Shown: positions 1-12,270, counted from the stretch's first letter. The stretch: 64,000 bases of DNA from Taenia hydatigena (GCA_036345935.2 JADWOT020000002.1:19620342-19684341), one strand, 5' to 3'. The notes: generated from the sequence alone by a model not told the origin. Translations and numbers: made by a program.

Positions 1-140
1 ATGATGCTGATTTAGTGAGCAATTCCCTTCTTTGAAGGCTGACGGTGACAGTTCTGAAGCCAGAGGCGCGTTCGTAAAGCTCTTTCCGCCTAACATTGAG
101 GTATGTTGACCTGACGGAGTGGCTTCATAATTGTCAACGA

Positions 141-350
141 TGGTGAATGTTGCGGTGGTCAGTCTGGCCGCTGAAATGAGCGGAGTTGCGCGTGCGTCTG
201 TGTCTCTGCATCCTCGCAGCAGCACCAATCACGGAGACAGTGGCGGTGCAGCAACAGCACCAATCCTTTCCCAAAAGTGCTTAATTTTCATAATCTCATC
301 TCATCAATTATGTCTCCAGTGATGGAGAATGACACCCACCTGCCCTTGCA
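141..350 (+). repeat. Dispersed repeat R4, copy 1
   Basis: This stretch resembles about 6391-6548 on the same strand and the inverse of about 40388-40545. Shared landmarks are a 'tgtgtctctgc' block, a 'cagcaccaat/cagcaccagt' block and a closing 'ccagtgatgg.gaatgacacccacctg' block. No coding capacity was recognised. Copies 2 and 3 are partners in the large inverted duplication, while this copy lies outside it. Confidence 0.6.
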
Positions 351-3080
351 ACCATCTTGTGAACGTAACGTCTCATCGAGATACGCTCACTTCTCACATG
401 AGTAATACCTATAGAGATGTCCCTCCAACCCAAGCGAGTTCTTATAGTCGTCGTGATCTTAGGGGTCCACCAAAGGCAAGAGCAACAGAAAAAAAACGAA
501 TAAGCCGGAGTCTTCTTTACCTCCCTGCTTTCAGTAGAGTTTTTGAGCTTCCGTATGTTAAGAGTCCTGTTTGGTGTCCATTTCAACGCATTGCGCCAAC
601 CACAAAGCTTGAAATGGAATTCTCCAAATAATGCATTGAAGGCACTATTTGCTCACCTTTAGTTGGTTTCTGCTCAGGTTGTGACAAGAGGGATCGCAAA
701 GAGCGTGATCATTTTAACGCTTGTTTTCCCTCTTAACCTTTACACAATTGAAAGGAGTAGAGTAGGATCAAATCGTCCATAAAATTTCATATAATCCATT
801 CACTCGCGTCCGGCACACTCGCACATTAATTGCAAATCCTCGTCTTCTCGTTGACGATAGGTGAGGCAGCCACATGGCCGCAAGGTTTATGTTTCGGTGA
901 CTTGGTTATGAGGCTTTCGGATGGCGAGGCAGTCTACGCAGCCTTCTTCTATACGTACCTAATCTTTGCATTTGAAAACTGCTGCCCCAATGCAGTCTAC
1001 CTGGTGAGATGGTGATAACATAGGTGTAATTATCAATCAAAAGAAAATTAGATGCTGTTATTCCCTCTCTTTTTCGCTGCATGGTTGCTCGTGCTCTTAT
1101 ATGTTCTCCTTACCTCCCGTCCCCTTTCACTCTAGCAATGGTGGTGCGATCTATCAACTGCTAATTTTCATTGCCCATTTTGAGAAGCATCGAGTAAAGG
1201 GGAATGGGATAAGCGATGGTGCTTTAGGTGGGTAGGCGATAGGGAGTGAGGGTCGAGGTAGTTGCCTGTAAAGGTGTCCGGAATTAATCGAAAAAGTTAG
1301 GGGAGGAAACAGTAAGTGATACGTATAATCCACTAGAATTACCAATATGCACAACATTTGCCTCCTTAAGTTCATTTCACTTCTTAGCATCGAAATGTCG
1401 TATGCCTCTCTCACTAGCCAAATGCTCTCACATTCGAATGACATCTGTGACAAGCTAAACAAAGTTGGTTGCACAGCTGGTATATCGGCATAGGCAGAGA
1501 GGGGTAATTACGTCAGGTTGAACTAGCAGTTTCTCAACCCACTCCAAAAACCTCTGAACGATTCTACAGCGTCGACTACTCTTCTCTGTGTAAGCAAGCG
1601 TTAAGGGAGTGTCTGCGCGATTCTACCCTGATTGTGTCATTCAGAGCAGTCGACCTCTCGGCAATCCGACTACTAACAGTCATTCCAACAATAGACTTAT
1701 CGGATGCTAAAGAGGGGAGCAAGGTTTCTTTATCATCGAAAGCCGAGTAGGGAATGCGATACCGATAAAGCATTTGGCTTTCGCTGAGAAGGACTTGCTT
1801 TGCATTGCAGACCAAGTAAGTTAAACGAATGCCTCGATTTAAGAAGAGGAGGATTTACTGGCTCATATTGGGTTCACCTCTCTGCCAAGCCATTCCATGG
1901 GCTACAATAAGCCACACTTGTGTTGGAAATGAGGTGAAAAGCTTCATGATCTAGAGCTTCGTCACTATTAGGTGGTAACTTAATCACATATCGAGATCGT
2001 AATTAACAGAGTTGGCGTCTACGCACCGCATTTTAAGCTTACATAGGGTGACACTGACACTCAACATAGCTACTGACTAACCACTGAGTAGCTTGTCGCA
2101 CTGCTAGTGTACCATTTGACGAACTAGCCAGCTGCCTACCTCGCATCCTAGTTCACTCCAACCAGAGAGCGGCATCGGCTGTTGTTCAGAGCATCCTTTT
2201 GCTTTATTTAAATTCCCTTGCTTAAGTTCTGCGTGTAAGGTAAAAAAGGACGATGAGCTGGATTAACAGTCCAGCTAATGTCTTTTCTACTAGCAGTCCA
2301 CATTACCTTCATTTCCAAGTACGATCCAAACACCTTTATAATGCTACTTCCCCGAGTGGCAATTTCGCCTATCTAGCTTTGCTGCTGCCATAATGAGGTC
2401 AAAGGCCCTTTGCTTGGTTTTGGAAGTCTTTGAGGTTGGTACATTACAGGGTGTGTTCATGCAAAAGAAGGCATTGACGAACATTACAGTCATGGTGATG
2501 GCGATTGAAGACTCCTGAGTGGCGAACACAAGTACGAGCACGCCTTCCTATCTAGGTCACCTATAGAGCGCAGCACTGTTGATTCCACTGACACTTCAGA
2601 GGCACTTCACTGCCAACACGAATGGCCAGATTGATCAAGGTCGATATCTGGTTTAGAATGACATCATTTGCCCCAAAAGCAACCTAAATCTGTCTGTAGG
2701 TCATACAGTGACCACATTTAAGCTGAACTTCGAGCTGAACTGATATCTTTAGCCTAGAAATAGACCAAGATTGACATCTGGAGCCCTACAATGGCACCAT
2801 TTCACCTTGAAGTTAGCATGCGAAAACCAGAAAAAATCACGACACATTTGCATTGCACTTGAATGTGCATTATAAGCAGCCTAGTATAATTACATGTTTC
2901 CTGATAGGCAAAAGAACTGCTCAATCGAACAAATCTTAATCGCCTTCATCCATTTTTCCCTTAAAGTTTTCCTCTTTAAGTTTAATTTTCCTTTTTGATG
3001 TGCAAACGATCCTAAGTAGATGCAGCGCCAGATTAACCTGAATTCCTATCTTTCCATTACTAATTTACTGAGTAGTACAC
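351..3080. other. Intergenic DNA, no gene recognised
   Basis: Only short chance-length open frames were found on either strand, and no domain motif, RNA gene or long repeat was recognised. Around 2640-2820 there is a loose internal repetition of phrases such as 'atatctggtttagaatgacatc' and 'gacatctggagccctacaatgg', which looks like an old degenerate tandem repeat too diverged for a firm period. Confidence 0.5.
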
Positions 3081-3287
3081 CTCTCAGCAGCTCTTTTACG
3101 TAGCTTCAGCACTAGGATCGGTCGGTCGACAAGGTCCAGCTCCCTCTCAGACAACAGCCCATCAACGTCAGCAAGTGTGGTGACTATTGCATCTCCTTCT
3201 CCGGACAATGCAGATGCCGTATCCTTGAAAGCAGAGGGCTGAGTCTTTATTCCATCATGGTTAGGTGAGATTGTTATCTTCGCTCTC
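3081..3287 (-). CDS. Possible single coding exon, product not recognised
   Basis: On the minus strand a 207-base open segment is bounded by an acceptor-like sequence (pyrimidine-rich stretch, then ttgcacag, then GAGAGCG) and a weak donor (GAGAG then GTGTAC). The exon would be symmetrical, with phase 2 at both ends. Its translation is polar and acidic in the middle (LADVDGLLSERELDLVDRP) and ends with a basic patch (LKLRKRAAER), which looks more protein-like than most chance frames here. No domain was recognised and no neighbouring exon could be joined to it. A chance open frame is a fully acceptable alternative, since 69 open codons are not rare in this DNA. Confidence 0.18.
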
Positions 3288-3329
3288 CTGTGCAAGGCGA
3301 CTGCACTTAGATCAAGCAGGCAGGGAAGA

Positions 3330-3790
3330 AGGGCAAATGTTTAGTCCTGTAGCCGGTCACGAGCACACCAAGGTTGAAAGGTTGGCGTAGTGTGATTTTG
3401 ATGGCACTAGTGCTAGATGGTCACACTGGCATTTCGGGATGAACGCTGACCCATTTAGTGAGAGAGGCAATGACAAGTCGACTTTATGGATTCGGGGAGG
3501 CGACACTCCTGCCTCCTTCCCAGCACTGTGAAATTAGCTAGACTGCTGCCTTGGGTCACTGGCTGGCTAGCTGGCTGGATTGCAAGAGAATTAGTCGGCC
3601 CATTCATTTAGTTAAAGAACCAGCCAACTAGCCGTGGACAGTATGATTACTAGTTGGACGGTTAGTCTACCTGTCCCCAAGCCAAATAGCCAGTATTTGG
3701 CAAGTTGACATCCTAGTCAACTCAAACATCACCCAATTCACCCCCAGCTACTACATCAGCATCAAGCAGTCTGACAGGCATGTTAACTAA
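3330..3790 (+). repeat. Diverged dispersed repeat with GGCT microsatellite
   Basis: This segment shares phrases with about 29700-30120, such as 'agtgagagaggcaatgacaagt' against 'agtgagagaagcaatggcaagt', and a later 'agtctacctg...cctagtcaac...caaacat' block. It includes a short GGCT tetranucleotide run at 3558-3579. The similarity is weak and patchy, and the boundaries are uncertain. Confidence 0.35.
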
Positions 3791-4801
3791 TTTTCAGAAC
3801 AGTGCTCTTAATATATTTGGAAGATGTATTTATGTAATGCTCGAGATGCCCGATGCGACATTGATTGAACAAACACGTGGACGGGACACAGGATTCCTGA
3901 CAGACGAGAAATAAGAAACGAGACGCAGTTCCATCACGTCCCGTCAGGTTTGTCGACGATATCGTCGTGCGGTTTAAGTCACACTAACTTTTGAACGCTC
4001 TTCAATGACGCGCGAGAGGGAGGTGATGGCATCGATAAGAACTAGGAGGTCGAGATGTTAGGAATGTCCGCAATTCCACTGAATTCTAAGTCTGCAGACA
4101 ACAACTCAAAGGCCAAGCGCAATAAGTTACCTCATCATTCATCAATGGCGACAGATCTGCAAATTTCGAAGTACGAAAATAGTACAAACACCTCTTCTTT
4201 CATACCTATAGCATCACATTTCAGACGCCACATTGGCAAAGAAGTAGCTTTGAGGCAGAGCGAGCTGTTACTATGTTTGTGATTCCTGGCTGAAAAGTCA
4301 GCAGTGGTGCGCCAACACATCTGCATAGGTATGATGGAGTGTGTGCATGTAGACAACTTTCTCCGTCATTGGTGAAGTGGCAAACGAGGCAGTGTGATGA
4401 AGATTAAACAATGGTAGAGAAGGACTAGTGTCACCGCTACATCGCGACTGTCCCTGTGACAGGTACCGCTCCAATCAGTCGAAGGCGCAAGCACACACGC
4501 CGACCTGTCAACCTGTACGGCAGATTGACTACCACATAATTTACTAACGTTGATGGTGCTGCAACTGATTCTTTGCATTGGCTCCTTTGCAGCATACAGT
4601 TGTTGAATTAAATCGTCATCTTGGTTGAACGAGATGCGTTTGGCGAGCATAGGGTGCCATGGAGAGATGCTTGAAGTTGAAGTACGGAAAGGACCACCTT
4701 TCCGAAGGTTCGCTAGAGCTATCGGACACAGACAATTTCTCTTGATCATATTAGAGGTCAAGTGGCGTAATAATGGTTTCATAGGTAGCTTCTAAGCCAA
4801 T
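3791..4801. other. Intergenic DNA, nothing firm
   Basis: A minus-strand open frame of 138 codons at 4366-4782 is serine-rich and contains a KRISF motif (RVxF-like), but its length is at the chance expectation and no exon chain supports it, so it is not called. Nothing else was recognised. Confidence 0.45.
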
Positions 4802-5570
4802 ATCAAGAATAATTAACATAATAATAGATTTGAGGGCTGAATGTGAGTCGCTAACTTTTTATTAGCCTTTTAGGGCATATTGAAATACCGTTGTGTATTT
4901 TCGGTCATAGCAGCCTCCTAATGCTCTACACCAGAGTGCAAAAAGGTAAAAAACAAACCAGGCTGTCAACGTTTATCTGACACTTTGCATTTGGTTCAAA
5001 TGGAAGGATTGTTACATGTGTCGAGTGATGGAGCATTAAAATGACTGAGGTGCTTTTGCTGCGATGAGGAAATGCTCAACCTGGATTCAGAGCTCACCTC
5101 ATGCAAGGACTCCGAAGAACAGCCAACGTTGGGAAAGTTAATATCACAACATCCCACCTAAGCATTCCATTCTCCGTTTGCACTCACTTTTCATTCGTCC
5201 TCCGCCTCACCGTTTCCTGCACTCACACTGCTTTAAAACCTCTCTAAAGCAATGCTATGTGCCATTAAGAGACTCCACAAGTGTAGCCTCATGATTGCCG
5301 GCCACTCCAAGTAAAACGAGAGGTTACTCGAGCCTATTCACCTTCTCAGCCATCTGTCTGCCTTTGCTTGAGTAGCTAGATTGTGGTCCTTCATTCAATC
5401 TTGACCTTCAATCAATTCACTGCAATATATTGCAGGTTCTTCACTAATATTTTGCCCTGGCTTTCAATTCCTTGCAACAAGTAGAGTGACAGTAGGTAGG
5501 AAGCACTCTCAATGGTAATGTAATGAACAACGCAGAATGATGAGTGGCATGCTGGTCTAGAGGGTCCACC
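4802..5570 (+). repeat. Dispersed repeat R3, copy 1 (outside left arm)
   Basis: A near-continuous match in the same orientation exists at about 43350-44135. Both contain 'ttcagagctcacctcatgca' followed by 'aggactccgaagaacagc', then 'aagagactccac.agtg.agc' and 'tagctagattgtgg'. More degenerate relatives lie at about 18490-18690 (+) and about 27720-27870 (-) inside the arms. The two good copies flank the large inverted duplication as direct repeats. No reading frame is conserved between them, so this is called as a non-coding or fully decayed element. Confidence 0.75.
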
Positions 5571-5679
5571 CCTCCCTTGCAGACGCATGACAACGGTTCC
5601 GCAACAAGATGCGTGCTCGCCGGACGCATCTCGTCTAACAGTGAGGACTACTTAGTGAAGTGTATGTATAGCAACCATA

Positions 5680-6160
5680 TGGGCGTACTAAAGCGGCTAA
5701 AGACCCGTCCTCATTGGTAGATGAAGCGGTGGCATACCCTCATTGCCTTGCCCTGTTAATTTTATCACCGGCGAAAGGAGATTGGTGCCCCCGTGCATTT
5801 GATCTACGCTTCTAAGGGAATGTAGGTCAAGTGAAAAGAAATGAACATCAGACCTATCTACACACCTCCGCAGATATGTCGGCACACCACTGCTGGCATT
5901 GTGGCTACAAATTGCGCACAAAGCAGCGCACTCACTCCCTCTAGAAGCTGGGCTTCAACCAGTGTGAATCGGGGATGTGTGCATGTGGCGTCCGCAGGGC
6001 ATGCGCCCAATCATAGTCCAGTTACGGAGGAGGCAGTGTCTGCACAGCCTAATTGCCTTAAAGCGCACAAGCGAATGAAAACACCTATTCCTCCTTGGCT
6101 CTTACTTCCTTCGAAAGACTAAAGCGAGTGCAGGTTGGTGGCGTTCTCCATCGTTAGTGA
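5680..6160 (+). repeat. Dispersed repeat R5, diverged copies side by side
   Basis: The part at about 5870-6060 resembles about 6630-6810 on the same strand ('gatatgtcggcacaccactgctggcattgtgg' against 'aatatgccgacacgccactgctgacattgcagc', then a 'gtctgcacagcc' / 'gtctgtacagct' block). The right-arm partner of the second copy is near 40140-40330 on the minus strand. The similarity is clear by eye but diverged, and no gene was recognised. Confidence 0.5.
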
Positions 6161-6390
6161 TGTAATGAAAAGGACAAACTGGTGAAGGCTACGCCCCTCA
6201 CAGTAACGAATAAGATTGATGAAGGTTGTGCTGACCTAGAGGGTACCCTTCTCCCCCGATGGCAGTCGACGACGATTCCGCGGTAAGAAGCCTGCTCATC
6301 GAATGCTTCCTGTTGAATACTGAGAAAGAAACTCAGCCAAGCACACACATAACAGGCGTGCCAAAGCGACAAAACCGCTTCAGGATGATG

Positions 6391-6548
6391 CAGTGGTGAA
6401 TATGGCAGCTTAAATAAGCTCAGTCGCGCGTAAGCCTGTGTCTCTGCCTACTTGCAACAGCACCAGTTCTTTCCCCAGTGTACATAATCCTCGTTACTCC
6501 ACCTCATTACCTACGTCCCCAGTGATGGGGAATGACACCCACCTGTAT
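6391..6548 (+). repeat. Dispersed repeat R4, copy 2 (in left arm)
   Basis: Same family as 141-350, with the 'gtgtctctgcctacttgcaacagcaccag' block and the 'ccagtgatggggaatgacacccacctg' block. Its arm partner is 40388-40545 on the minus strand. Confidence 0.55.
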
Positions 6549-6819
6549 TCATCCCACTCGTCCAAGCATAAAAGGCCAAATAAGGAAAGGTGAAAGCCTA
6601 GTCTATTAAACATTCTTGCGAATATGCCGACACGCCACTGCTGACATTGCAGCAGCTTCAATCTTCATGGAATCCACCTCCCAGCCAATGTGGATCGAAA
6701 TCGTTTACAAGTGACGTCTGCAATCATGGTGTGCCTCTTTCCTTTTTTAGCACCAAATTGTGGCCTCATCACTAAGCAGGTGATGTCTGTACAGCTTGCC
6801 TACTTGGGATAGTTCTTCC

Positions 6820-7958
6820 ATCTTAATTCATTTCAGAATGCAGACTTGACCGTTGGCAGGACTTTCTCTCTAAAGGTGGACGTCTTTCTTCTCCACGTAA
6901 TGAGGGTTTTGAGTGTGGTGCTACAGTCTACAGCATTATGAGCTCCTATTGGGATGTAAAACCCGAACAGCAACCATCATTTAATGAATTCAATCCTGAA
7001 ATTGAGCAGTACATCATTTCTAAGGAGGGCTTATGCGACGCATGCTAAGCATCAATGACTGACGACTGATCCACCTTACAGAGGTCCACCTCATGTAATG
7101 GCATTAAGAATACTTTTTTGCAAAGGTAGTTGAGTCTGTTCTTCAGTCATGTTTTTCGGAGCTTGGTAGATTACAAAGCACTTCGATTGTCCATAAGGAC
7201 GTAGAAGTACCACAGCGCATCATTTATGGTCGTAAGCATTCATGCCTAGACTGAACTGGGACGGAGGCATTCCCGGATAATTCATTCCCTCCTTTCATAA
7301 TTCAACACTGGTGTACGTTAGTTCTTTAGCCAACTTTTTGTTTAACAACAGGCAACTGCATGAGACGCTTATCTGGTCAGCTTGGCATTTTAGTTGTAAT
7401 AAATCCTCAGTTCGAGTATGTATGCCACGACTACGGGGAAATCAACCCTTTTACGCGTTTCTCATGCCATGTCTTGCAGAATTTTTTTCATCGGAATTTG
7501 TCACATTGGTTCTTATAGATGAACAAATACAAGGGCAAAATGCCCTTAAACTCAACCTAGCAATGAGATCATGAAGTGCATGCAGCACCCACCCATGTCG
7601 TGTACAATCTTTCACAGATTTCCCTTTAAGAGAAATTCATTAAATCAGAGCAAAGTCAGTCGACTTGTCAGCCGACACTTGCTTTAAAAATGCATTTTAA
7701 TCAGATTCTTTGAGACCATGTAAGTTGAGTGGCATTGGCAACTATGTTGTTTGCATCTAGAAATAGGAATGTTGTTAATGCTAGAAGCATCAAAAGCAGA
7801 CTCTTTGCATACGTGAATTAATGACTTCGTTTGAGGCACAATTCGCAGCAACCAGCAGTGCAAAGTAAGGAAGTTAAGAAGTCAGGAAAACCAAGTATAC
7901 GTTAACAAACTGCGATTATTGTTTTTTGTCATTATTAACAAAAAAGCGCCTGATGCGC
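6820..7958. other. Left-arm intergenic DNA
   Basis: The whole stretch has a counterpart at about 39040-40130 in the right arm. An 87-codon open frame at 7311-7574 is not kept open in the right-arm copy, so it is not called as coding. No motif was recognised. Confidence 0.5.
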
Positions 7959-8040
7959 CTGGTGATAGGTGTTGGTGAAGCAGTGGGCTGTAGATGTTGG
8001 CAGCAATCCACAGGTCGGTGGTTCAAAGCCACCTTGCCAG
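7959..8040 (+). tRNA. tRNA-like sequence or tRNA pseudogene, left-arm copy
   Basis: This 82-nt unit can be drawn with a 7-bp acceptor stem (CTGGTGA at the 5' end with TTGCCAG at the 3' end, two wobble pairs). A perfect T arm follows the tRNA plan (GGTGG, loop TTCAAAG, CCACC), giving a B-box-like GGTTCAAAGCC. An A-box-like 'tggtgaagcagtgg' lies at the expected place. The 82-nt length suits a long-variable-arm tRNA. The anticodon arm is poor: the best 4-5 bp stem leaves a loop without the usual T33, so I do not assign an amino acid. A pol III-derived SINE head or decayed tRNA is as likely as a working tRNA. The right arm carries the same unit at exactly 82 nt. Confidence 0.45.
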
Positions 8041-9109
8041 CGATTTATGCCCTTTTAGCTCTTGCCTTTCTTTGCACGATGGCCCTAGAGCCTACATCTC
8101 CGCTCGGGTTTCCCTCTAGCAGACGAGTGTTGTTTTCTCCCATGCCGAGCCTAAGATCTGCATAAAACTCAGGTTTAACGCCCTTTTTCTTCCGCGCAAT
8201 CCAATACCATCATTGCCGTGTAAAATTATACCTTAGCGATTTTGAGTTATGCTGACAACTCCACAATCAGGCTTCTGACGAGAATTCCTACACTTCTACA
8301 CGCGGTTAACCTTATGCCAGGTACAGCCCAAATCCTCCACTCTTGTGCTGGACGATGAATTAATGGAATGGGCTTCTGTTATCCAATACCGATCGCATAT
8401 AAGATAAAGGATTGGGCGTCACACACATGTAACACCAATATTTAATGTATCAATGTGTAGTGGATGCGTTAACTACGCATGCGTATTGCTCCCTCGCCTT
8501 TGCCCGATTTGAGCTTGTCTTACCATTTCTTGTCGTGCAGATCTGCCAAATTCTGAGCAGGAGAGGCTATAACTGCTCGAGCATCAGCCATTTTTGCTAT
8601 TTTTACTTTGTTGATTCGTAGGTGTAATAAAACTGCCAGATTTTTAACAGCGCCTAATTTCTTACTTGATTTGTTCACAATTCCTATATTTTTGAAGTTA
8701 TGTTACTAAGACTGTCAGTAGAACAATTGATTTTCAAACACTTTAGCGACATCGGATCGCCATCCGTTCATACTCTCTGGTTCCAGCGAATCTTGATGTA
8801 AGTGTTGCTAACAAACTGACCTCTATAATGAATTACAAAGTGCAACTGATGTGCAGAGCTTAGACGCTGCTTGTTGAGGATGGTGCGTAAATGTCAGAAT
8901 GACTTTAACTGTCATTTTTCAATTTGGCTTCTAGAAGGTAGGAGGGAACCAAAAACTAAGTCTCACAAACCGTGTAGTTTTTAAAAAAATTGGGTATTCA
9001 GTGATAAAGCAAAATAAGAACAGCGTCATTTTTTGCTTAAACAAAGCCTCCATCATATTTGTAAGCAGATGCATAAACGATGATGAGGCAGATTTTACCA
9101 TCAAAGTGG
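8041..9109. other. Left-arm intergenic DNA
   Basis: This stretch is alignable to about 37880-38950 of the right arm in reverse. It is AT-rich, and no open frame or RNA is conserved between the arms. Confidence 0.5.
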
Positions 9110-9870
9110 ATTTATGAAACCACAATATTTTTAAGGTTTGACCACTGATGACATTGTTATTGTTTCATGATGATGACGTCTACTAAAATAACGTGATTAC
9201 CCGTGAAAGCCTTGCCATTAGTCCCACAATTCACACGTTTGATGAATTTACAAACTCATAACTGATATTCTTCCAAAAATCATGTGAAATCACATGGAAC
9301 CATGAATATAATTTGTTTGAAGAGACGAATCTCAAAATTAATAGGTTCACACGATCAGCAGATCATCATAATTGTATGTCTGCCTCCCATATTGCATGAC
9401 ACAACTTCACTTTGTTTATCAAAGACTCCTGCTCAAGCGCCCTTTCCACCCCCATCGTCTGCGGTCATAGGCTCAGAGTCGAAGCCGACACTTCACAAAA
9501 GCCATCATATGACTTGTGATTGTTTTGCTAAACCCGTTCTGCATCACCAATCACCAGAGGTGCTAGATCATACTACGAAGACACGATCTCATCTTGCAAA
9601 TTCACATGTCGTTGTTCGATCCCAAGTGCTAGGGAGTGAGAAGAGTCAGTTGGGTAGACAGTGAAGGATGCTTTGTGTACAACATCCACACACTGACGAC
9701 GTCTCTACTTACATGTCCTCTCACCTCCCCAACACAATTTATTCTCGCATCATTTATGCCATATTTTTTTATTTTGGCAATTCAAAGCTGAAAACAATAT
9801 CAGACACCACTGCTCACTGTACTTGGAGCCAACTCAGTTCAGTGTGTTCCAGTTAATTGTTCCCACAGCC
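9110..9870 (+). repeat. Dispersed repeat R1, copy 1 (left arm)
   Basis: R1 starts near 'atgaaaccacaa', passes 'tgtttcatgatgatgacgtc', 'gatcagcagatcatcataat' and 'cctgctcaagcgcc', and ends near a 'tttgtgtacaacatccacac' block. Other copies are 19430-20060 (+), 23090-23790 (-), 26330-26930 (-) and 37110-37860 (-). Short open frames in the same register occur in several copies (for example 9284-9664 and 19736-20089 on +). Their translations have no recognisable domain and contain changes unlike protein conservation, so I treat the family as non-coding. Confidence 0.75.
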
Positions 9871-10920
9871 CTTCTCCTGCCAAAGATATGAACAATGAAA
9901 GAAATGATTAGGTGGTTTTTCGCTTGAAAGTTGGCAAATTAAGAGGCAAGACATTCAATTTGTCGGTGGAGCTGAAGAAGTAGCTCTCGGCAGTGACATT
10001 GAACACATCAGCGTAAATGGTAGCGTTGGATAGTCTGTAATGGGCACATTAAATAAGAAACTGAAGGACTCAAGGCAAAGGCCGTCAAAACTTTCATCTT
10101 GCTGGCTCCTAACTGCATGGACAGTTCATTCAGCAGGGTCAAATGCCAAAGGCACATTTCGTGACACTGTCACTAAAAAGCATTGACAGGAGTTAAGTAT
10201 TTGTAAAGTATAGAGGAAGGAAAATTTAATCGAGATTCTTTTTTATCTTAGAAGGACGAAGGTGTTGCTGGCTATGCAGTAAACCCTACCATAGTCATTT
10301 CTTTGCCAAGCGCTTTTACAACCTATCTCGAACTAGGCATTTCCTAATTCAATATCGGTGAGGCAAATGAGGGACATTAACTATCATAAACACAGTGAGC
10401 AAATTGCAACCTCTTCGCCAATCTCTGAGTGTTGTCTATGGAAGACTGAAGAGAAGGAACCATTGTAAATTATGTGGCATAGAAAATGCACTAGTGATCA
10501 TGGAGGGTGAGGTGTTGACAAGTTGTAAAATTTAAAATAGTGAGGTAGGGTATCACCCGACGCCATCATCTTTGCATAAATGTGATAATGCTCGCACAAC
10601 CTCAAATTTGCTGTAATCTGATTGTCTGTCAGTGATTTGGTCTATTGGAACTAGAACTGTCGGAAAGCAGCTAAACGTGACTGCAGTGCCTATGGATCAC
10701 ATGGTCAGGATCAGAGCACTTGAGTCCTTTCAAATCCGCCTACTCTGCAAATCGTGTCTGCCATTACATTGGAAATGTGAAATGAGAGCAGGTCTAATCA
10801 GCAGATCCACAATTCAATGCCGGCTTGACCTGGACCATGAGTGGGGGGGGATTATCCCAACCAATGTAATGCCATAGACAGTTAGTTTACACCACTTCCA
10901 ATCATACCACACCACACCCC
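9871..10920. other. Left-arm DNA upstream of the CAP gene
   Basis: This block has a right-arm counterpart at about 36080-37110. It contains a run of eight G at 10843-10850, which is thirteen C at 36156-36168 in the other arm, a length change typical of slippage. No gene was recognised, and any distal promoter elements of the CAP gene would lie here. Confidence 0.45.
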
Positions 10921-10930
10921 ATGTTTCACG

Positions 10931-10938
10931 TATAAATA
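10931..10938 (+). promoter_or_regulatory. TATA box of left CAP gene
   Basis: TATAAATA lies 45 bases (first T to A of ATG) upstream of the CAP gene start codon at 10976. The identical octamer sits at the same distance before the right-arm copy (36068-36075, minus strand). Conservation of sequence and spacing between arms supports a real core promoter with a very short 5' leader. Confidence 0.6.
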
Positions 10939-11020
10939 AGTGGGATTATCTCGCCCTCCCAGCCCCTTTGCCACGATGATATGCGCACGGAATGGTGAGT
11001 TTTTTATTACTTAGCATTTC

Positions 11021-11043
11021 TCATCACCATCATCATCATCATC
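11021..11043 (+). repeat. ATC microsatellite in CAP intron 1
   Basis: A short (ATC)n run lies inside intron 1. If read through, it would give a run of seven His. The right-arm intron has a shorter version, giving four His, which fits intronic slippage rather than a coding poly-His tract. Confidence 0.7.
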
Positions 11044-11550
11044 CTCAACTGTTGCTCTGCACACTTCTCGCTGTGTCAGGTCTCTTTGTGACGGTGGTCT
11101 TCAGCCTCATCACTGTCATTGCCATGGTGGCCTGTTATCAACCCACACTGGTCGAACAAGAACAACTTCTTGAGGCTCATTGGGAGGTTCGTGAAAATGT
11201 GCACCCTCCTGCCAGCAATATGCAACTATTGGTACGTTCGCTCCCAACACCTGCGTAGTTGACTAGATATGTGCTGACACTGTAATCTGTTTTGCGTGCA
11301 AATGTTCTTTGTCTAGAGGTATTCAAAAAAATTGGGAGGTCTGGCAGAAAGTTGGATCTGGCAGTGCAACTTCCCAATTCATTTCATGTGACCCTACCAT
11401 GTGGCTGCACGAAATTTCGTCGTTATTAGTGGCGAAAAGCCAAACATTACTGAGGGCGTGTACACCTGGAAGAAACAAGCCAAACACTACAATTATTACA
11501 ACAACTCTTGCACAGGGTCCTGTATTCACTACACACAGGTGAGGAAATTG

Positions 11551-11572
11551 TGTGTATGTGTGTGCGTGTGTG
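11551..11572 (+). repeat. GT microsatellite in CAP intron 3
   Basis: An imperfect (GT)n run lies just after the exon 3 donor. The right arm has a different, shorter CA/TG run at 35446-35467. Confidence 0.7.
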
Positions 11573-12270
11573 CTACTCATGACATGCAGAGTGTGGATGC
11601 AATCCAATCTACACAGCGAAGCCACTCACTCCTTACTACTGAGTGTCTACTTGAACTGCTGTGCGGATAGAAGAGGTGCAAAGGAGTGGATTCATGTGCA
11701 TGATGCTGTGATAATGAATGGCTTAGTACGAGATGGTACGTCTTGTCATGCCTTTCTCTCTACCTGAACAGTTGGTGTGGGCAACCACGACTGAGGTGGG
11801 CTGTGCAATGGATAAATGTGATGGCCTTTTGCCTAAATTAAAGGATCCACAATATTTGATTGCGTGTGCTTACAGCCCTCCGTAAGTTCAGTTTCGTCTG
11901 ATCGTGTGACCGATGAGAAGCCTATCGATACACTGCTACGTGCGCATTCCTTTAGAATTAGATACACATGGTTTCGGCTACCATACAAGCAAGGACTCAG
12001 CTGCAGCGAATGTCCCGGTGGATGGATATGTTACCGCAATCAATGCGTTGAAGAGCTGAGAAGCCATCACAAAAATGTAACGATTCCAGCCCGTGTGGTG
12101 TATAAGGAATAATTACGTGCTATCTGTACTGGCTGTAACCAAAATTATGTGCTGTGAATCAGTCGCTATTTCCCCAAGTACTCTTACCACATTTTTCAAC
12201 TGTTACACATTTTAAGCTCTGTCAATTCTCTGGCATGTCTTCTTTGTTTCCTATTGTGCCTTTTTGGCGA

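Larger units (their letters stand above)
10976..12112 (+). pseudogene. CAP-superfamily (venom-allergen-like) gene, disrupted left copy
   Basis: Five exons can be read with GT-AG introns: 10976-10994, 11080-11231, 11317-11538, 11772-11881 and 11956-12112. Together they make a 219-residue CAP-domain frame. Visible CAP features are the helix with LLEAHWEVR, the SNM segment, HYTQ at the end of exon 3, LVWATTTEVGC in exon 4, the YLIACAYSPP strand and a C-terminal CSECPGGWIC...C hinge-like motif. An in-frame TGA at 11389-11391 replaces the Trp codon found at residue 82 of the right-arm copy, so translation would stop after residue 81, before the core of the domain. The conserved Glu following EGVYxWKK is Gln here. 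Relative to the right copy, one extra A near 12074 removes its stop codon and adds 11 residues. The reading could be rescued only by sequencing error or readthrough. Splice sites, TATA box and polyadenylation signal remain intact, so decay looks recent or partial. Confidence 0.8.

Noticed and set aside
4366..4782. 138-codon minus-strand frame with an RVxF-like KRISF motif
   Set aside because: Serine-rich and superficially protein-like, but at chance length, with no linked exons and a motif too short to count.
9284..9664. 126-codon frame with similar frames in other R1 copies (for example 37329-37748 on -)
   Set aside because: The similarity follows from repeat homology. Frames start and stop at different places, and no protein domain or codon-biased conservation is apparent.
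10992..11258. Reading CAP exons 1 and 2 through as one 88-codon frame with a poly-His tract
   Set aside because: The His codons are a microsatellite that changes length between arms. A 19-base first exon with conserved ATG, GT donor and AG acceptor gives a better-conserved N terminus.
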